From: Segniliparus sp051660745
GTDB taxonomy: Bacteria > Actinomycetota > Actinomycetes > Mycobacteriales > Mycobacteriaceae
DNA length: 64,000 nt
Direction: 5' to 3'
Assembly: GCF_051660745.1 (NCBI RefSeq)
Contig: NZ_JBOFQF010000038.1
Coordinates: 62,001 to 126,000 of the forward strand
A model generated the notes under the pieces. That model saw only the letters and a program-made list of their open reading frames with translations, did no database searches and was not told the origin of the DNA. Shown here in pieces: positions 32,608-41,623 of the stretch. The translations under genes and the position numbers were made by a program. Position 1 is the first letter of the stretch. Every line of letters begins with the position of its first letter.

Positions 32608-34578
32608 TCAATGCGAGCGAGGGTCGGTGAGGATCTCGACGAGGGCTGGTCCGGGATGGGCGAGGGCTTCGGCGACTGCGCCCCGCAACGCCGAGGGGTC
32701 GTCGACGCGCTTGCCGTATGCCCCGCAGTTCTGGGCGAAGGCGGCGAAGTCGGGGTTGTGCAGCGAGGTGTGCCAGACCTCGTACTCGCTGCTGCGCTGC
32801 TCGTCGCTGATCTTGGCCAGTTCGGCGTTGTTGAGCAGGATGTGCGTGATGTTCATCCCGTACTTCACGGCAGTGGTGAGCTCGGCGAGGTACTGGCCGA
32901 AGCCGCCGTCCCCGGTGATGGCGACGACGGGGCGCTCTGGAGCCGCCGCCCAGGCCCCCATGGCGGCGGGGAATCCGAAGCCGATGGAGCCGAGGTAGCC
33001 GGACATGAGGACCGACTGCTCTGTCGCCTCGAAGTACCGCCCGAAGGAGTAGGCGTGGTTGCCGACGTCGACGGCCAGCACCGCGTCGGACGGGAGCAGC
33101 GCGTTGAGCTCGTGGAAGACCGTCGCGGCGGCCACCCGGCCCGGGGGGCGCTCTGCGGCTCGCCGGGCTTTCTCGGCCCGCCAGACCGCCCAGCGCTCGG
33201 CGATCTCGGCCCGTTGGTCGACGAGGTCCTGGCCGGCGCGGCACTCGTCCAACAGGGCTGCCGCCGTGAGGCCGATATCGCCGAGCACCGGGACGTCGAC
33301 CGGGCGGAACCGGCCAAGGGCGAGCGGGTCGGTGTCGACTTGGACGGTCGTCTTGTACGGGGAGATGCCGGTGTGGTTCGAGAAGGAGGCGCCGAACACG
33401 AGCAGCAGGTCGGCCTTGTTCATCATCCACGAGGCCACCGGCGTGCCCGAGCGTCCGAGCACGCCGCAGGCGAGCGGGTGCTGGTCAGAGATCTGCCCCT
33501 TCGCTTTGAACGTGGTCAGCACGGGGGCGCCGAGGCGCTCGGCGAGCGCCTCGACAGCGGGCATGTCGAATTTGGCCCCGGCTCCGACGACGACCAGCGG
33601 CCTGCGGGCGGCCGCGATCCTGTCCAGCGCGGCCCGCAGGGCCGAGGGGGGAGGCGCCACGCGGAGGTCCGGCATCCGCCCGGCCGGGCCGGAAGCCCGC
33701 GCGCCTGCGGCCGGCAGCACTTGCACTTCGTCGGGCAGGACGAGATGGCCGACGCCTCGTTCGAGCACGGCGCGTTTGAGCGCCGTCGTCATCAGCTCGG
33801 CGTGGTCCGATCCGGAGCGCACCATCGCCGAGTACACAGCCACGTCGGCGAACGCGGCGAGCAGGTCGATGTCCTGGAAGGCGCCCTTGCCCGCCACGGA
33901 GGAGTCCACGTTGCCGGAGAGCGCGAGCACGGGGGAGCGGTCGGCTTTCGCGTCGTAGAGCCCGGTGAGCAGGTTCGTCGAGCCCGGCCCGGCGATGCCG
34001 AAGCAGGCTGCGGGCCGCCCGACGAGCTTGCCGTACGCGGAGGCCGCGAAAGCCGCCGCCCCCTCGTGCCGGACGCCGAAGTAGCGCAGCCTCCCGTCGG
34101 ACTCGGCCCGGTGCAGAGCCTCGGCCAGCCCGAGATTGGAGTGGCCGACCATGCCGAAAACGGTGTCGACCCCCCAGTTCGTCATCGTCTCGACGAGCAC
34201 GTCGCTGACCGTCCTCGGCGCGGGGGCGGGCGCGGGCGTCCCGACGTACACGCCGTCCTCGCGTTCTTCGACGGGGTAGACGCGGACGTCGAAGTCCGGT
34301 CCGCCCGCCGCCTCGCCGGTGAACGGGTCGAAGTCGAATCCGTGCCAGGGGCAGCGGATCTTGTCGTTCTCCAGGGTGCCTTGCCCCAACGGGCCGCCTT
34401 GGTGCGGGCAGCGGTTGTCGACCGCGCCGTACGCGCCGCGCAGCTTGGTCAGCGCGACGGTCTTCTGCCCTGCGGGACACGAGACGACCTGCCCGTCTTC
34501 GAGCTCGTCGCGGGCGGCGACTTTGTGCCAGACCGTGGCGTCTTCGTGGGCTGGTTGGCTGTCGAAGCCGCCGCTCAT
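32608..34578 (-). CDS. Rieske-TPP-dependent enzyme fusion
   Basis: This 656-aa protein opens with a Rieske [2Fe-2S] domain (C-P-H at NRCPHQGG and C-x2-H at RCPWHGF, about residues 55-85). The rest is a full thiamine-diphosphate enzyme of the acetolactate synthase/pyruvate oxidase type. Its catalytic Glu is in VRHEGAAAF, the FAD/central domain follows, and the TPP motif is GDGGFGQYLAELTTAVKYG..LLNN. Such enzymes act on 2-oxo acids; an attached Rieske centre suggests electron input or output. It is the last gene of a coupled operon, its ATG overlapping the stop of the FMN protein (ATGA). Substrate is unknown. Confidence 0.82.
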   Translation of the reverse strand: MSGGFDSQPAHEDATVWHKVAARDELEDGQVVSCPAGQKTVALTKLRGAYGAVDNRCPHQGGPLGQGTLENDKIRCPWHGFDFDPFTGEAAGGPDFDVRVYPVEEREDGVYVGTPAPAPAPRTVSDVLVETMTNWGVDTVFGMVGHSNLGLAEALHRAESDGRLRYFGVRHEGAAAFAASAYGKLVGRPAACFGIAGPGSTNLLTGLYDAKADRSPVLALSGNVDSSVAGKGAFQDIDLLAAFADVAVYSAMVRSGSDHAELMTTALKRAVLERGVGHLVLPDEVQVLPAAGARASGPAGRMPDLRVAPPPSALRAALDRIAAARRPLVVVGAGAKFDMPAVEALAERLGAPVLTTFKAKGQISDQHPLACGVLGRSGTPVASWMMNKADLLLVFGASFSNHTGISPYKTTVQVDTDPLALGRFRPVDVPVLGDIGLTAAALLDECRAGQDLVDQRAEIAERWAVWRAEKARRAAERPPGRVAAATVFHELNALLPSDAVLAVDVGNHAYSFGRYFEATEQSVLMSGYLGSIGFGFPAAMGAWAAAPERPVVAITGDGGFGQYLAELTTAVKYGMNITHILLNNAELAKISDEQRSSEYEVWHTSLHNPDFAAFAQNCGAYGKRVDDPSALRGAVAEALAHPGPALVEILTDPRSH

Positions 34579-36203
34579 AGGGGTGTCGCTCCTGCGTAGG
34601 GGACTCCGCTGAGATACGCGAAGTCGCGGTCGAAAGTCACGAGGTCGTCCAGCTCGAAGTCCGCGAGCCGCCGATGGCCGCACGCCCTGGCGAGCACGGC
34701 CATCAGGTCCACGCTGGCGCGCAGGAACCTGTCCAACCGCTCTGCGGCGGACCGCACGGGCAGCCGGGCGCGCAGCCGGGGGTCTTGGGTGGCGATGCCA
34801 GCGGGGCAGGCGTTCGTGTCGCAGGCCCGCATGCCGACGCAGCCGACGGCCTGGATCGCGGCGTTGGAGAGGCCGATGGCGTCCGCGCCGAGCGCCAGGG
34901 CTTTGGCCATGTCCGCCGCAGTACGCAGGCCGCCGGTGACGGCCAGGGTCACGCCGTCGGCGCGGGAGCGGTCCAGATGCCGCCGCGCCCGCGCCAACGC
35001 CGGGATGGTGGGCACGGAGATGTTGTCGCGGAAGACCAACGGGGCGGACCCCGTCCCGCCGCCCCTGCCGTCGAGGATGATGTAGTCGACCCCGATCTCC
35101 AGCGCCGCGTCGATGTCCCGCTCGATGTGCTGCGCGCTCATCTTGTATCCGACGGGGATGCCGCCGGACTCCTCCCGCACCTGTTGCGCGAAGTCCGCGA
35201 ACTGGCTGAGCGACGTCCAGTCCGGGAACCGGGCCGGGGAGACAGCCGCCGTGCCGGGCGGCAGCCCCCGGACCTCGGCGATCTTCCCGACCACCTTCGC
35301 CCCCGGCAGGTGCCCGCCGGTGCCGGTCTTCGCGCCTTGCCCGCCTTTGAAATGGAACGCCTGGACTTTCCGGACGTGCTCGATGCTCCATCCGAAACGT
35401 CCGGACGCGAGCTCGTAGAAGTACTTCGAGTTCTCCTGCTGCTCCTCGGGCAGCATGCCGCCCTCGCCGGAGCAAATACCGGTGCCGGAGAGCTCGGCCC
35501 CCATCGCGAGCGCCGTTTTCGCCTCCTGCGACAGCGCGCCGAAGCTCATGTCGCTCACGAACAGGGGGATGTCGAGCGTCAACGGCTTTCGGGCGTTCGG
35601 CCCGATCACGGTCGCCGTCCCGACCGGCTCGTCGTCGAGCAAGGGCAGGCGCGCGAGCTGCGCGGTCAGGATCTGGATCGAGTCCCAGGAGGGGAGCTGC
35701 CCGCGCGGCACCCCCATCGCGGCGGTCGGGCCGTGCGCGCCGGATCCGCGCAGGCCGCGCGCGGCGAATTCGTGGATCTGCGTGACGAAGGGCTCCTCGG
35801 CGGTGTCCGAGGGCTTGATCCATCGGCCTTGGTACCCGTCGTCCGAGTAATCCCTCGGGTCGGCCTTGGCGTGTGCGGCGACCGCCGCGCCGTCGACGTA
35901 CACCGAGCCCTCCGACACCCAAGCGGGGAAAGAGCCCAGGGAGACCGCCGGGTTGACCGGGGAGACGCCGGTGTCGAGCTCGTAGCGCCACCCGTGCACC
36001 CCGCAGACGAGGAGCCCGCCTTCGACCCGCCCGTCCGCCATCAGCGCCCCGCGATGCGCGCAGCGCCCGTGCAGGGCGTGGACCTGCTCGCCGCGTCGGA
36101 CGAGGACGAGGTCCACCCCGTGCGCGACCACGGCGTGCGGGGAGCTTTCGGGCAATTCGGCGAGCGAGGCCACGCGGAGGGTGGGGGTCTGTGCTGTGGT
36201 CAT
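34575..36203 (-). CDS. Rieske-FMN glutamate-synthase-like protein
   Basis: This 542-aa protein begins with a Rieske [2Fe-2S] domain (GRCAHRGAL and VCGVHGWRYEL, about 45-75). It continues with the FMN-binding barrel of glutamate synthase: DIPLFVSDMSFGALS, VSPARFPDWTS, and the iron-sulfur motif GCVGMRACDTNACPAGIA resembling the 3Fe-4S ligands of GltB. It lacks the glutaminase domain, so it is not an ordinary glutamate synthase but a stand-alone FMN redox enzyme. It is coupled to the TPP enzyme and follows the FMN reductase by 5 bases. Confidence 0.82.
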   Translation of the reverse strand: MTTAQTPTLRVASLAELPESSPHAVVAHGVDLVLVRRGEQVHALHGRCAHRGALMADGRVEGGLLVCGVHGWRYELDTGVSPVNPAVSLGSFPAWVSEGSVYVDGAAVAAHAKADPRDYSDDGYQGRWIKPSDTAEEPFVTQIHEFAARGLRGSGAHGPTAAMGVPRGQLPSWDSIQILTAQLARLPLLDDEPVGTATVIGPNARKPLTLDIPLFVSDMSFGALSQEAKTALAMGAELSGTGICSGEGGMLPEEQQENSKYFYELASGRFGWSIEHVRKVQAFHFKGGQGAKTGTGGHLPGAKVVGKIAEVRGLPPGTAAVSPARFPDWTSLSQFADFAQQVREESGGIPVGYKMSAQHIERDIDAALEIGVDYIILDGRGGGTGSAPLVFRDNISVPTIPALARARRHLDRSRADGVTLAVTGGLRTAADMAKALALGADAIGLSNAAIQAVGCVGMRACDTNACPAGIATQDPRLRARLPVRSAAERLDRFLRASVDLMAVLARACGHRRLADFELDDLVTFDRDFAYLSGVPYAGATPL

Positions 36204-36208
36204 GCGCG

Positions 36209-36871
36209 TCAGCCCTCGTGCCCTTTGAGAAGGTCCGCGAACGGCGTGACGCGCGTGTCGACGTTGTTGCCGGAGGTCCTGGCCTGGTCCTCTTCCCGCT
36301 GGGCGAAACCAGGCAGGGGCACGCGCTCGGCCACGACCTGGCAGGCGAGCTCGGAGGCGGCGCGGCGGATCCGGGCCGACAGCTCCACGCCTCCGGAACC
36401 GGCCCCGAAGTCGCTGGTCGCGGCGAAGACTCCGGTCGGGACGACCACGGCGCGCAGGTAGGAGAACAGGGGGCGCAGCGCGTGGTCGAGCACGAGGGAA
36501 TGCCGCTCGGAGCCCGCCGTCGCGGCGATCAGGACCGGCGTCCCGACCAGGGAGGCCGTGTCGAGGACGTCGAAGAACAGTTTGAACAGCCCCGAGTAGC
36601 TCGCGCTGAACACGGGGGTCACCGCGACGAGCCCCTCCGCCGCCGCGATTTTCTCCCGGGCCTCGGCGATCGCGAGCGTCGGCAGCCCGCCGGTGGCGAC
36701 CGTGGTGGCCAGGTCCTGCGCGAGCGGCCGCAATTCGACGAACTCGACCTCCGCGCCCTCGCCGCGCGCGGTGATCTGCGTCGTGACCGCCGCCGCGATC
36801 CGGTCGGCGAGCAGCCTGGTCGTGGAGGGCTCGCCGAGCCCTCCGGAGACGACTGCGATGCGTCGCGCCAT
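36209..36871 (-). CDS. NAD(P)H-dependent FMN reductase (CE1759-like)
   Basis: This 220-aa flavodoxin-fold reductase has a phosphate loop AVVSGGLGEPSTTRLLADRI, then AVTPVFSASYSGLFKLFFDVL typical of the SsuE/MsuE family. It should supply reduced FMN to the monooxygenase encoded one base upstream. Pairing of exactly these two families is known from Corynebacterium (CE1758/CE1759). It is followed by the Rieske-FMN gene. Confidence 0.88.
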   Translation of the reverse strand: MARRIAVVSGGLGEPSTTRLLADRIAAAVTTQITARGEGAEVEFVELRPLAQDLATTVATGGLPTLAIAEAREKIAAAEGLVAVTPVFSASYSGLFKLFFDVLDTASLVGTPVLIAATAGSERHSLVLDHALRPLFSYLRAVVVPTGVFAATSDFGAGSGGVELSARIRRAASELACQVVAERVPLPGFAQREEDQARTSGNNVDTRVTPFADLLKGHEG

Positions 36872-36872
36872 G

Positions 36873-38036
36873 TCAGTGCGCCCTTCTCGTCGTGCCCTTT
36901 GCCGGGTCGCGCTGCGCGGCGTCCTCGACGTCTGCGGTGATGACCCGGCGGTGCTTGGACTGCTCGCCCTGCGCCAGCAGGGACTGGTGGGTCGGCGGCT
37001 CGCTCGGCACATGCGCGGGGCGGCGCAGCTCGAACTCCTTGCGCAGCACGGGGACCACTTCCTTGCCGAGGATCTCGATCTGCTCGAGCACGACCTCGCG
37101 CGGCAGCCCCGCGTGGTCGACGAGGAACAGCTGGCGCTGGTAGTCGCCCACCGCGTCGGCGAAACCGAGCGTGCGCTCCACGACCTGCTCGACCGTGCCG
37201 ACGGTCAGGGGGGTGTCGCGGGTGAAGTCTTCGAGCGAGGGCCCGTGGCCGTAGACCGGGGCGTTGTCGAAGTACGGGCGGAAGAACCGCTTCGCCTCTG
37301 CCTCGGTCTCGGCGATGAACGCCTGCCCGCCCAAGCCGACGACGGCCTGGTCGGCGCAGCCGTGCCCGTAGTGCTCGAACCGCTGCCGGTACAGCCGCAC
37401 CATCTGCGAGGTGTGCTCAAGGTCCCAAAAGATATTGTTGTGGAAGAAGCCGTCGCCGTAGAACGCGGCCTGCTCGGCGATCTCTGTGGAGCGGATCGAG
37501 CCGTGCCACACGAACGGCGGCACGCCGTCCAGCGGCGCCGGGGTCGAGGTGAAGCCGTGCAACGGGGTGCGGAACTGGCCGTTCCAGTCCACGACGGGCT
37601 CGCGCCACAGCCTGCGCAGCAGGTGGTAGTTCTCGACCGCGAGGTTGATCCCTTGGCGGATGTCTTTGCCGAACCATGGGTACACCGGACCGGTGTTCCC
37701 CCGGCCCATGATGAGGTCGACCCGGCCGTCGGAGAGGTGCTGCAGCATCGCGTAGTCCTCGGCGATCTTCACCGGGTCGTTCGTGGTGATCAGCGTGGTC
37801 GCGGTGGACAGCAGCAGCGTGCTGGTCCGCGCCGCGATCCAGCCCAGCATCGTGGTCGGCGAGGACGGCACGAACGGGGGGTTGTGGTGCTCGCCGGTGG
37901 CGAAGACGTCGAGCCCGACCTCCTCCGACTTGAGCGCGTACGACAGCATCGCCTCGAGGCGCTCGTGCTCGCTGGGCCGCCTGCCGGTCGTCGGGTCCTT
38001 CGTCACATCGCCGACGCTGAAAATGCCGAACTGCAT
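36873..38036 (-). CDS. Luciferase-like FMN-dependent monooxygenase (CE1758-like)
   Basis: This 387-aa protein has a bacterial-luciferase-like TIM barrel. The start MQFGIFSVGDVT is the first strand, and VFATGEHHNPPF is the conserved substrate/flavin region of the LLM class. RVDLIMGRGNTGPVYPWF binds the flavin phosphate. It should use reduced FMN and oxygen to oxidise an unknown substrate. It is the first gene of the four-gene operon. A -10-like TATACA lies shortly upstream; the MmyB-type regulator gene diverges from the same gap. Confidence 0.88.
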   Translation of the reverse strand: MQFGIFSVGDVTKDPTTGRRPSEHERLEAMLSYALKSEEVGLDVFATGEHHNPPFVPSSPTTMLGWIAARTSTLLLSTATTLITTNDPVKIAEDYAMLQHLSDGRVDLIMGRGNTGPVYPWFGKDIRQGINLAVENYHLLRRLWREPVVDWNGQFRTPLHGFTSTPAPLDGVPPFVWHGSIRSTEIAEQAAFYGDGFFHNNIFWDLEHTSQMVRLYRQRFEHYGHGCADQAVVGLGGQAFIAETEAEAKRFFRPYFDNAPVYGHGPSLEDFTRDTPLTVGTVEQVVERTLGFADAVGDYQRQLFLVDHAGLPREVVLEQIEILGKEVVPVLRKEFELRRPAHVPSEPPTHQSLLAQGEQSKHRRVITADVEDAAQRDPAKGTTRRAH

Positions 38037-38184
38037 AGATATTCATCCCTGTTGTATACGCAGGGCCGGATCCTGGCCCTCCTGCACGATTGAACACATC
38101 AGCCCGTCTGGCAACAAGGGCGGGCTGTTCCCAGGGACTGGCAGACCCTCTGTCGGAGGGGCGCTCGGCCCTTATGGTGGGAGG

Positions 38185-39012
38185 ATGGAGCACCGCAAAG
38201 ACATCCGCGACTTCCTGGCCTCGCGCCGGGCGAAGATCACCCCGGAGGAGGCGCAGGTCCCGGTGTACGGGGGCAAGCGCCGCGTCCCCGGCCTGCGCCG
38301 CGAGGAGGTCGCCCTGCTCGCCGGGGTCAGCGTGGACTACTACACGCGGCTCGAGCGCGGCAATTTGCGCGGCGTGTCCGACACCGTCCTGAACTCGGTG
38401 GCCGCCGTGCTCCGCCTCGACGAATCAGAGCGAGCCCATCTGTTCGACCTCGCCCGAGGCTCCGCCTCCGGCGGCGCGGGCAGGCGGAGGGCCGCGTCGC
38501 CGCTACGCCCGGCGCTCCGCCATGTCCTGGATGCGCTGGCCGGGGCGCCTGCCTGGATCAGCGACGAGCGGCTCGACGTGCTCGCCGCGAACGCCCTGTG
38601 CGCCGCCCTCTATCAAGACGCGTTCGCCGAGCAGGGCCGGGAGCCGAACCTCGCGCGGTTCGTGTTCCTCGACCCGAGGTCGCGGGACTTCTTCCTCGAC
38701 TGGGGCCAGCACGCCGACAACGCCGCCGCCAGCTTGTGCGCCGCGACGGGCAGGCACCGGGGCGACGAGAAGCTCGCCGCGCTCGTCGCCGAGCTTCGCG
38801 CTGGGAGCGACGACTTCCGCGCCCGGTGGCAGGCGCACGACGTGCGGCTCCAGCTCGACGGGGCCAAGGGCTTGCAGCACCCGGTCGCGGGCAGGCTCGA
38901 CCTCGTCTACGAGCGGCTGCAGCTGCCGTCGGACGCGGGGCTCACGCTCTTCGTGCTCGTGGCCGAGCCGGGGTCCCCCACGGCGGACCGTCTCAAACTC
39001 CTGGGCGGCTGA
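38185..39012 (+). CDS. MmyB-family helix-turn-helix regulator
   Basis: This 275-aa regulator has an N-terminal XRE helix-turn-helix (VPGLRREEVALLAGVSVDYYTRLERG) and the C-terminal MmyB-like ligand-binding domain. The latter shows the sequence WISDERLDVLAANALCAALY and a closing hydrophobic VLVAEPGSPTADRL. Members bind fatty acids in Streptomyces antibiotic clusters. The ATG follows GGTGGGAGG. It is divergent from the Rieske/monooxygenase operon with 148 bases between, so it probably controls that operon. Confidence 0.88.
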   Translation: MEHRKDIRDFLASRRAKITPEEAQVPVYGGKRRVPGLRREEVALLAGVSVDYYTRLERGNLRGVSDTVLNSVAAVLRLDESERAHLFDLARGSASGGAGRRRAASPLRPALRHVLDALAGAPAWISDERLDVLAANALCAALYQDAFAEQGREPNLARFVFLDPRSRDFFLDWGQHADNAAASLCAATGRHRGDEKLAALVAELRAGSDDFRARWQAHDVRLQLDGAKGLQHPVAGRLDLVYERLQLPSDAGLTLFVLVAEPGSPTADRLKLLGG

Positions 39013-39020
39013 ACTGCGGC

Positions 39021-39668
39021 TCAGCCTTTGACGCCCACGGTGAAGAGGTCGGCGGCGAACGCTTTGCTCCAGGCCGGGCGGCGCACCCGGCGCTGCTCGG
39101 CGATGGTGAAGCCCGCGTCCTCGAACAGCGCGCGGATCTGGTCCGGGGGCAGGAACTGGGTGGCGGACCATTGCTGCGGGACGAGACGGTTCAGCAGCGG
39201 GGTGACCGGCTGGCGGGGGCTGATCGTGGTGACCGCCGCGATGCCCCCGGGGCGCAGCACCCGGTGGAACTCCCGCAGCGCCGCAGCTTGGTTGAAGAAG
39301 TGGAACGCGGAAGTGGTGACCACCGCGTCGAGGCCGCCGTCCTCGAACGGCAGCTGCTCGGCGGGGGCGATCTGCCAACGGACCTTGTCCGACAGCGCTT
39401 TGGCCCGCGCGAGCATCCCCTCGGACATGTCCACGCCGTCGATCTCGTCGGGGTCGAGCTCGCGCTGGATCCGGTCGGCGAGGATGCCGGTGCCGCAGGC
39501 GACGTCGAGGATCTTCTGCGCGCCGCGCTCGCGCAGCAGCGCCAGCATCTCGTCGTGCGGCTGCTGGTAGGCATTGCGCTGGAGGGGGCCCCAGTCGTAT
39601 GCCTTGGCGACCGATCCCCAGAACCGGGTCACTTGGTCGTTGAGCGCGCGGCGTTGGGGGTCGGTCAT
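39021..39668 (-). CDS. UbiE-like SAM-dependent methyltransferase
   Basis: This 215-aa class I methyltransferase has the AdoMet motif KILDVACGTGILADRI, acidic motif DGVDMSEGML, LDAVVTTSAFHFFN, and LREFHRVLRPGGIAAV, the usual UbiE/COQ5-like order. The substrate is not known. It converges on the MmyB-type gene 8 bases away and is the only gene on this strand before the Ddn-type gene. Confidence 0.85.
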   Translation of the reverse strand: MTDPQRRALNDQVTRFWGSVAKAYDWGPLQRNAYQQPHDEMLALLRERGAQKILDVACGTGILADRIQRELDPDEIDGVDMSEGMLARAKALSDKVRWQIAPAEQLPFEDGGLDAVVTTSAFHFFNQAAALREFHRVLRPGGIAAVTTISPRQPVTPLLNRLVPQQWSATQFLPPDQIRALFEDAGFTIAEQRRVRRPAWSKAFAADLFTVGVKG

Positions 39669-39798
39669 GGGGGTCTCCTTAGGTTGTCTCGGAGATCAGG
39701 CAGATGAGATGCGAGGCGCACCGAGCCGTGGTGTACGGAGGCGGTATGGGTACACGAGGCGAGGAGCAACGAAGCAGGTCGCTGCCTGAATCCGAGGG

Positions 39799-40185
39799 TT
39801 AGTCGATGTCGGCGGTGAGGACAGCTATCCGCTTGAGCGACTCCCTCGCGAGGAAGGGCAGGCCGATTCCGGGGTCGCCGGGCGGGACGATCTTGATGTT
39901 GCTGATCCGGTGGGCCTTGCCGAGGATGCGGACCTCGGCCTCGCCTGCGGCGATGATGTTGCGGACCCAGTCGGTGTAGGTGCCGTGGCCGAGCGTCACG
40001 ACGAAACGGCCCTTGGTCTGCAGCGGGTTGACCGGGGTGCGGAAGGTCTTGCCGGACTTGCGGCCCTTGTGCGTGATCTGCGCGAAACCGGGCAGGTAGG
40101 GGGCGGCTTTGACCGTGAGCGGGTTCATGAACTTCACCTGCAGGCGGTCGAACCATTTGGGGAAGATGTAAGCGCCTTCGGCCAC
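39799..40185 (-). CDS. Ddn-type deazaflavin-dependent nitroreductase family protein
   Basis: This 128-aa protein has the family signature ITHKGRKSGKTFRTPVNPL and VVTLGHGTYTDWVRNIIAAG, the F420-binding split-barrel segments. It is the second such protein in the window (the first is at 23515) but the two are only distantly alike. GGAGG stands before the ATG. It probably reduces a lipophilic substrate with F420H2. No neighbour indicates the pathway. Confidence 0.83.
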   Translation of the reverse strand: MAEGAYIFPKWFDRLQVKFMNPLTVKAAPYLPGFAQITHKGRKSGKTFRTPVNPLQTKGRFVVTLGHGTYTDWVRNIIAAGEAEVRILGKAHRISNIKIVPPGDPGIGLPFLARESLKRIAVLTADID

Positions 40186-40408
40186 GGGGCCTCCTCGTTT
40201 TCGGCGTGGAACATGCTGTCTGTCACAGTATGCCCGACATCGGGCGGGACGGGCGGCCCGGTCTGCTGTTCCGCCGGACCCCTGCCCGTCCCCGGCCCGC
40301 GCCGCCCGTTCGGTGCCTTCTGTCCTGGACCCGCATGACTTTCGACCCTTGGAACCCGCGCTCGGCGCTGCTGAGCTGGAAGCAAGGCCGAGTGAAAGGA
40401 GAAACGTC

Positions 40409-41395
40409 TTGGCTGTGTATTTGAACCAGGCGGCGTTGTTGTTCGAGTTGGAGGAGGTCGCGGAGCGGGAGGTGAACCGCCATCTGGCGATGTCGAAGGA
40501 CTGGCATCCGCACGACTACGTGCCATGGGAGGACGGGCGCAACTTCGCGGCGATGGGCGGCGTGGATTGGGACCCGGCGCAGTCCAAGCTCTCCGACGTG
40601 GCGAAGGCCGCGCTCGTCACGAACCTCTTGACCGAGGACAACCTGCCCTCCTACCACAACCGCATCGCGGGCGACTTGTCCCCGGAGGGGGCGTGGGGCA
40701 CCTGGGTCGGGCGGTGGACGGCGGAGGAGGCGCGGCACTCCACGGTGATGCGCGACTACCTGGTCGTCACGCGGGGCGTTGACCCGGTGGCCTTGGAGTG
40801 CGACCGGATGACCCATATGACGCACGGGTTCCAGCCGCTCGTTCGGTTCTCGCCCGACACGGGTGCGGGGTTTTTGCACACCATCGCGTACGTCTCGTTC
40901 CAGGAGCTCGCGACCCGGATCAGCCACCGCAACACCGGCGCGATATGCGGGGACCCGGTCGCCGAGGCGATCATGCAGCGCCTCGCCCTCGACGAGAACC
41001 TGCACATGATCTTCTACCGCAACATCTGCGGGGCGGCCCTCGACATCGACCCGGACCAGACGATGGAGGCGATCGCGAACGTGGTGACCAATTTCCAGAT
41101 GCCGGGCGTCGGCATGCCGAACTTCCGGCGCAATGGCGTGCTCATGGCGAAGTACGGGATCTACGACTTGCGCCAGCACTACGAGGACGTGCTCATGCCG
41201 GTCGTGCGCAAATGGCATGTCTTCGACCGCGACGACCTCTCCGCGCGGGGCGAGATAGCCCGCGACCGACTGGCCGCGTACTTGGAGGACCTGGAATTGG
41301 TCCAGATCCCGAGGTTCGAGGAGCACCGGGACCGCTCGCTGGCCAGGGACCGGGCGCGCGGGATCGACCGGGCTCAGGCGGTGAGCACGGTCTGA
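40409..41395 (+). CDS. Acyl-ACP desaturase (ferritin-like di-iron)
   Basis: This 328-aa soluble di-iron desaturase introduces a double bond into acyl-ACP chains. Iron ligands lie in the ExxH pairs EEARHS (about residue 110) and DENLHM (about 195), with other Glu residues in helices such as ELEEVAEREV near the start. Proteins of this type (DesA1/DesA2) serve mycolic-acid and unsaturated fatty-acid synthesis. The TTG at 40409 is chosen for GGAG 8 bases upstream; the longer in-frame ORF (from 40313) has no such signal. Confidence 0.88.
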   Translation: MAVYLNQAALLFELEEVAEREVNRHLAMSKDWHPHDYVPWEDGRNFAAMGGVDWDPAQSKLSDVAKAALVTNLLTEDNLPSYHNRIAGDLSPEGAWGTWVGRWTAEEARHSTVMRDYLVVTRGVDPVALECDRMTHMTHGFQPLVRFSPDTGAGFLHTIAYVSFQELATRISHRNTGAICGDPVAEAIMQRLALDENLHMIFYRNICGAALDIDPDQTMEAIANVVTNFQMPGVGMPNFRRNGVLMAKYGIYDLRQHYEDVLMPVVRKWHVFDRDDLSARGEIARDRLAAYLEDLELVQIPRFEEHRDRSLARDRARGIDRAQAVSTV

Positions 41396-41568
41396 GCCGG
41401 GCCGCCCGCCCGGCGCGCGGCCTCGACGACCACGCCGCCGGCGGCGGGCACGGGGCTCGGCGCGGCTTCGAGGCGCAGATCGCCATGCCCGTGCAGCCGC
41501 CAGGCCCGATGCTGGTCAGGGGTGGTTTGGGACATTCTGCTCCAATCGGCGGGGGCGCTTTGGGACAC
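41374..41568 (-). pseudogene. Remnant of a zinc-type alcohol dehydrogenase N-terminus
   Basis: The short frame reads HRAWRLHGHGDLRLEAAPSPVPAAGGVVVEAA, which resembles the opening strand region of medium-chain alcohol dehydrogenases. It then collapses into a stop without the catalytic domain. The translation start is duplicated (see repeat 41526-41577). It diverges from the TetR gene, the place where the regulated gene usually stands. A truncated dehydrogenase is the best reading, but the match is short. Confidence 0.4.
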
Positions 41569-41577
41569 TCTGCTCCA
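41526..41577. repeat. Tandem duplication of a translation start
   Basis: A 19-base unit (18 of 19 identical) occurs at 41526-41544 and 41559-41577. On the minus strand each copy carries GGAGCAG followed by an ATG- or GTG-type start and CCCAAA, so a ribosome site with its start codon has been doubled in front of the dehydrogenase remnant. Confidence 0.6.
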
Positions 41578-41583
41578 GGATTG

Positions 41584-41598
41584 GAGACTAATAGTCTC
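41584..41598. promoter_or_regulatory. Palindromic TetR operator
   Basis: GAGACT-AAT-AGTCTC is a perfect inverted repeat 26 bases before the TetR start codon, between this gene and the divergent dehydrogenase remnant. It probably mediates autoregulation. Confidence 0.6.
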
Positions 41599-41623
41599 GA
41601 TATGGTCCGACTATACTCCTGGC

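Noticed and set aside
32425..34599. 724-aa plus-strand frame opposite the Rieske-TPP gene
   Set aside because: Antisense shadow without motifs; the minus-strand gene has Rieske and TPP signatures.
32608..36203. Single giant Rieske-GltS-TPP fusion protein
   Set aside because: The two genes are in different frames and overlap by ATGA; each has its own Rieske domain and start.
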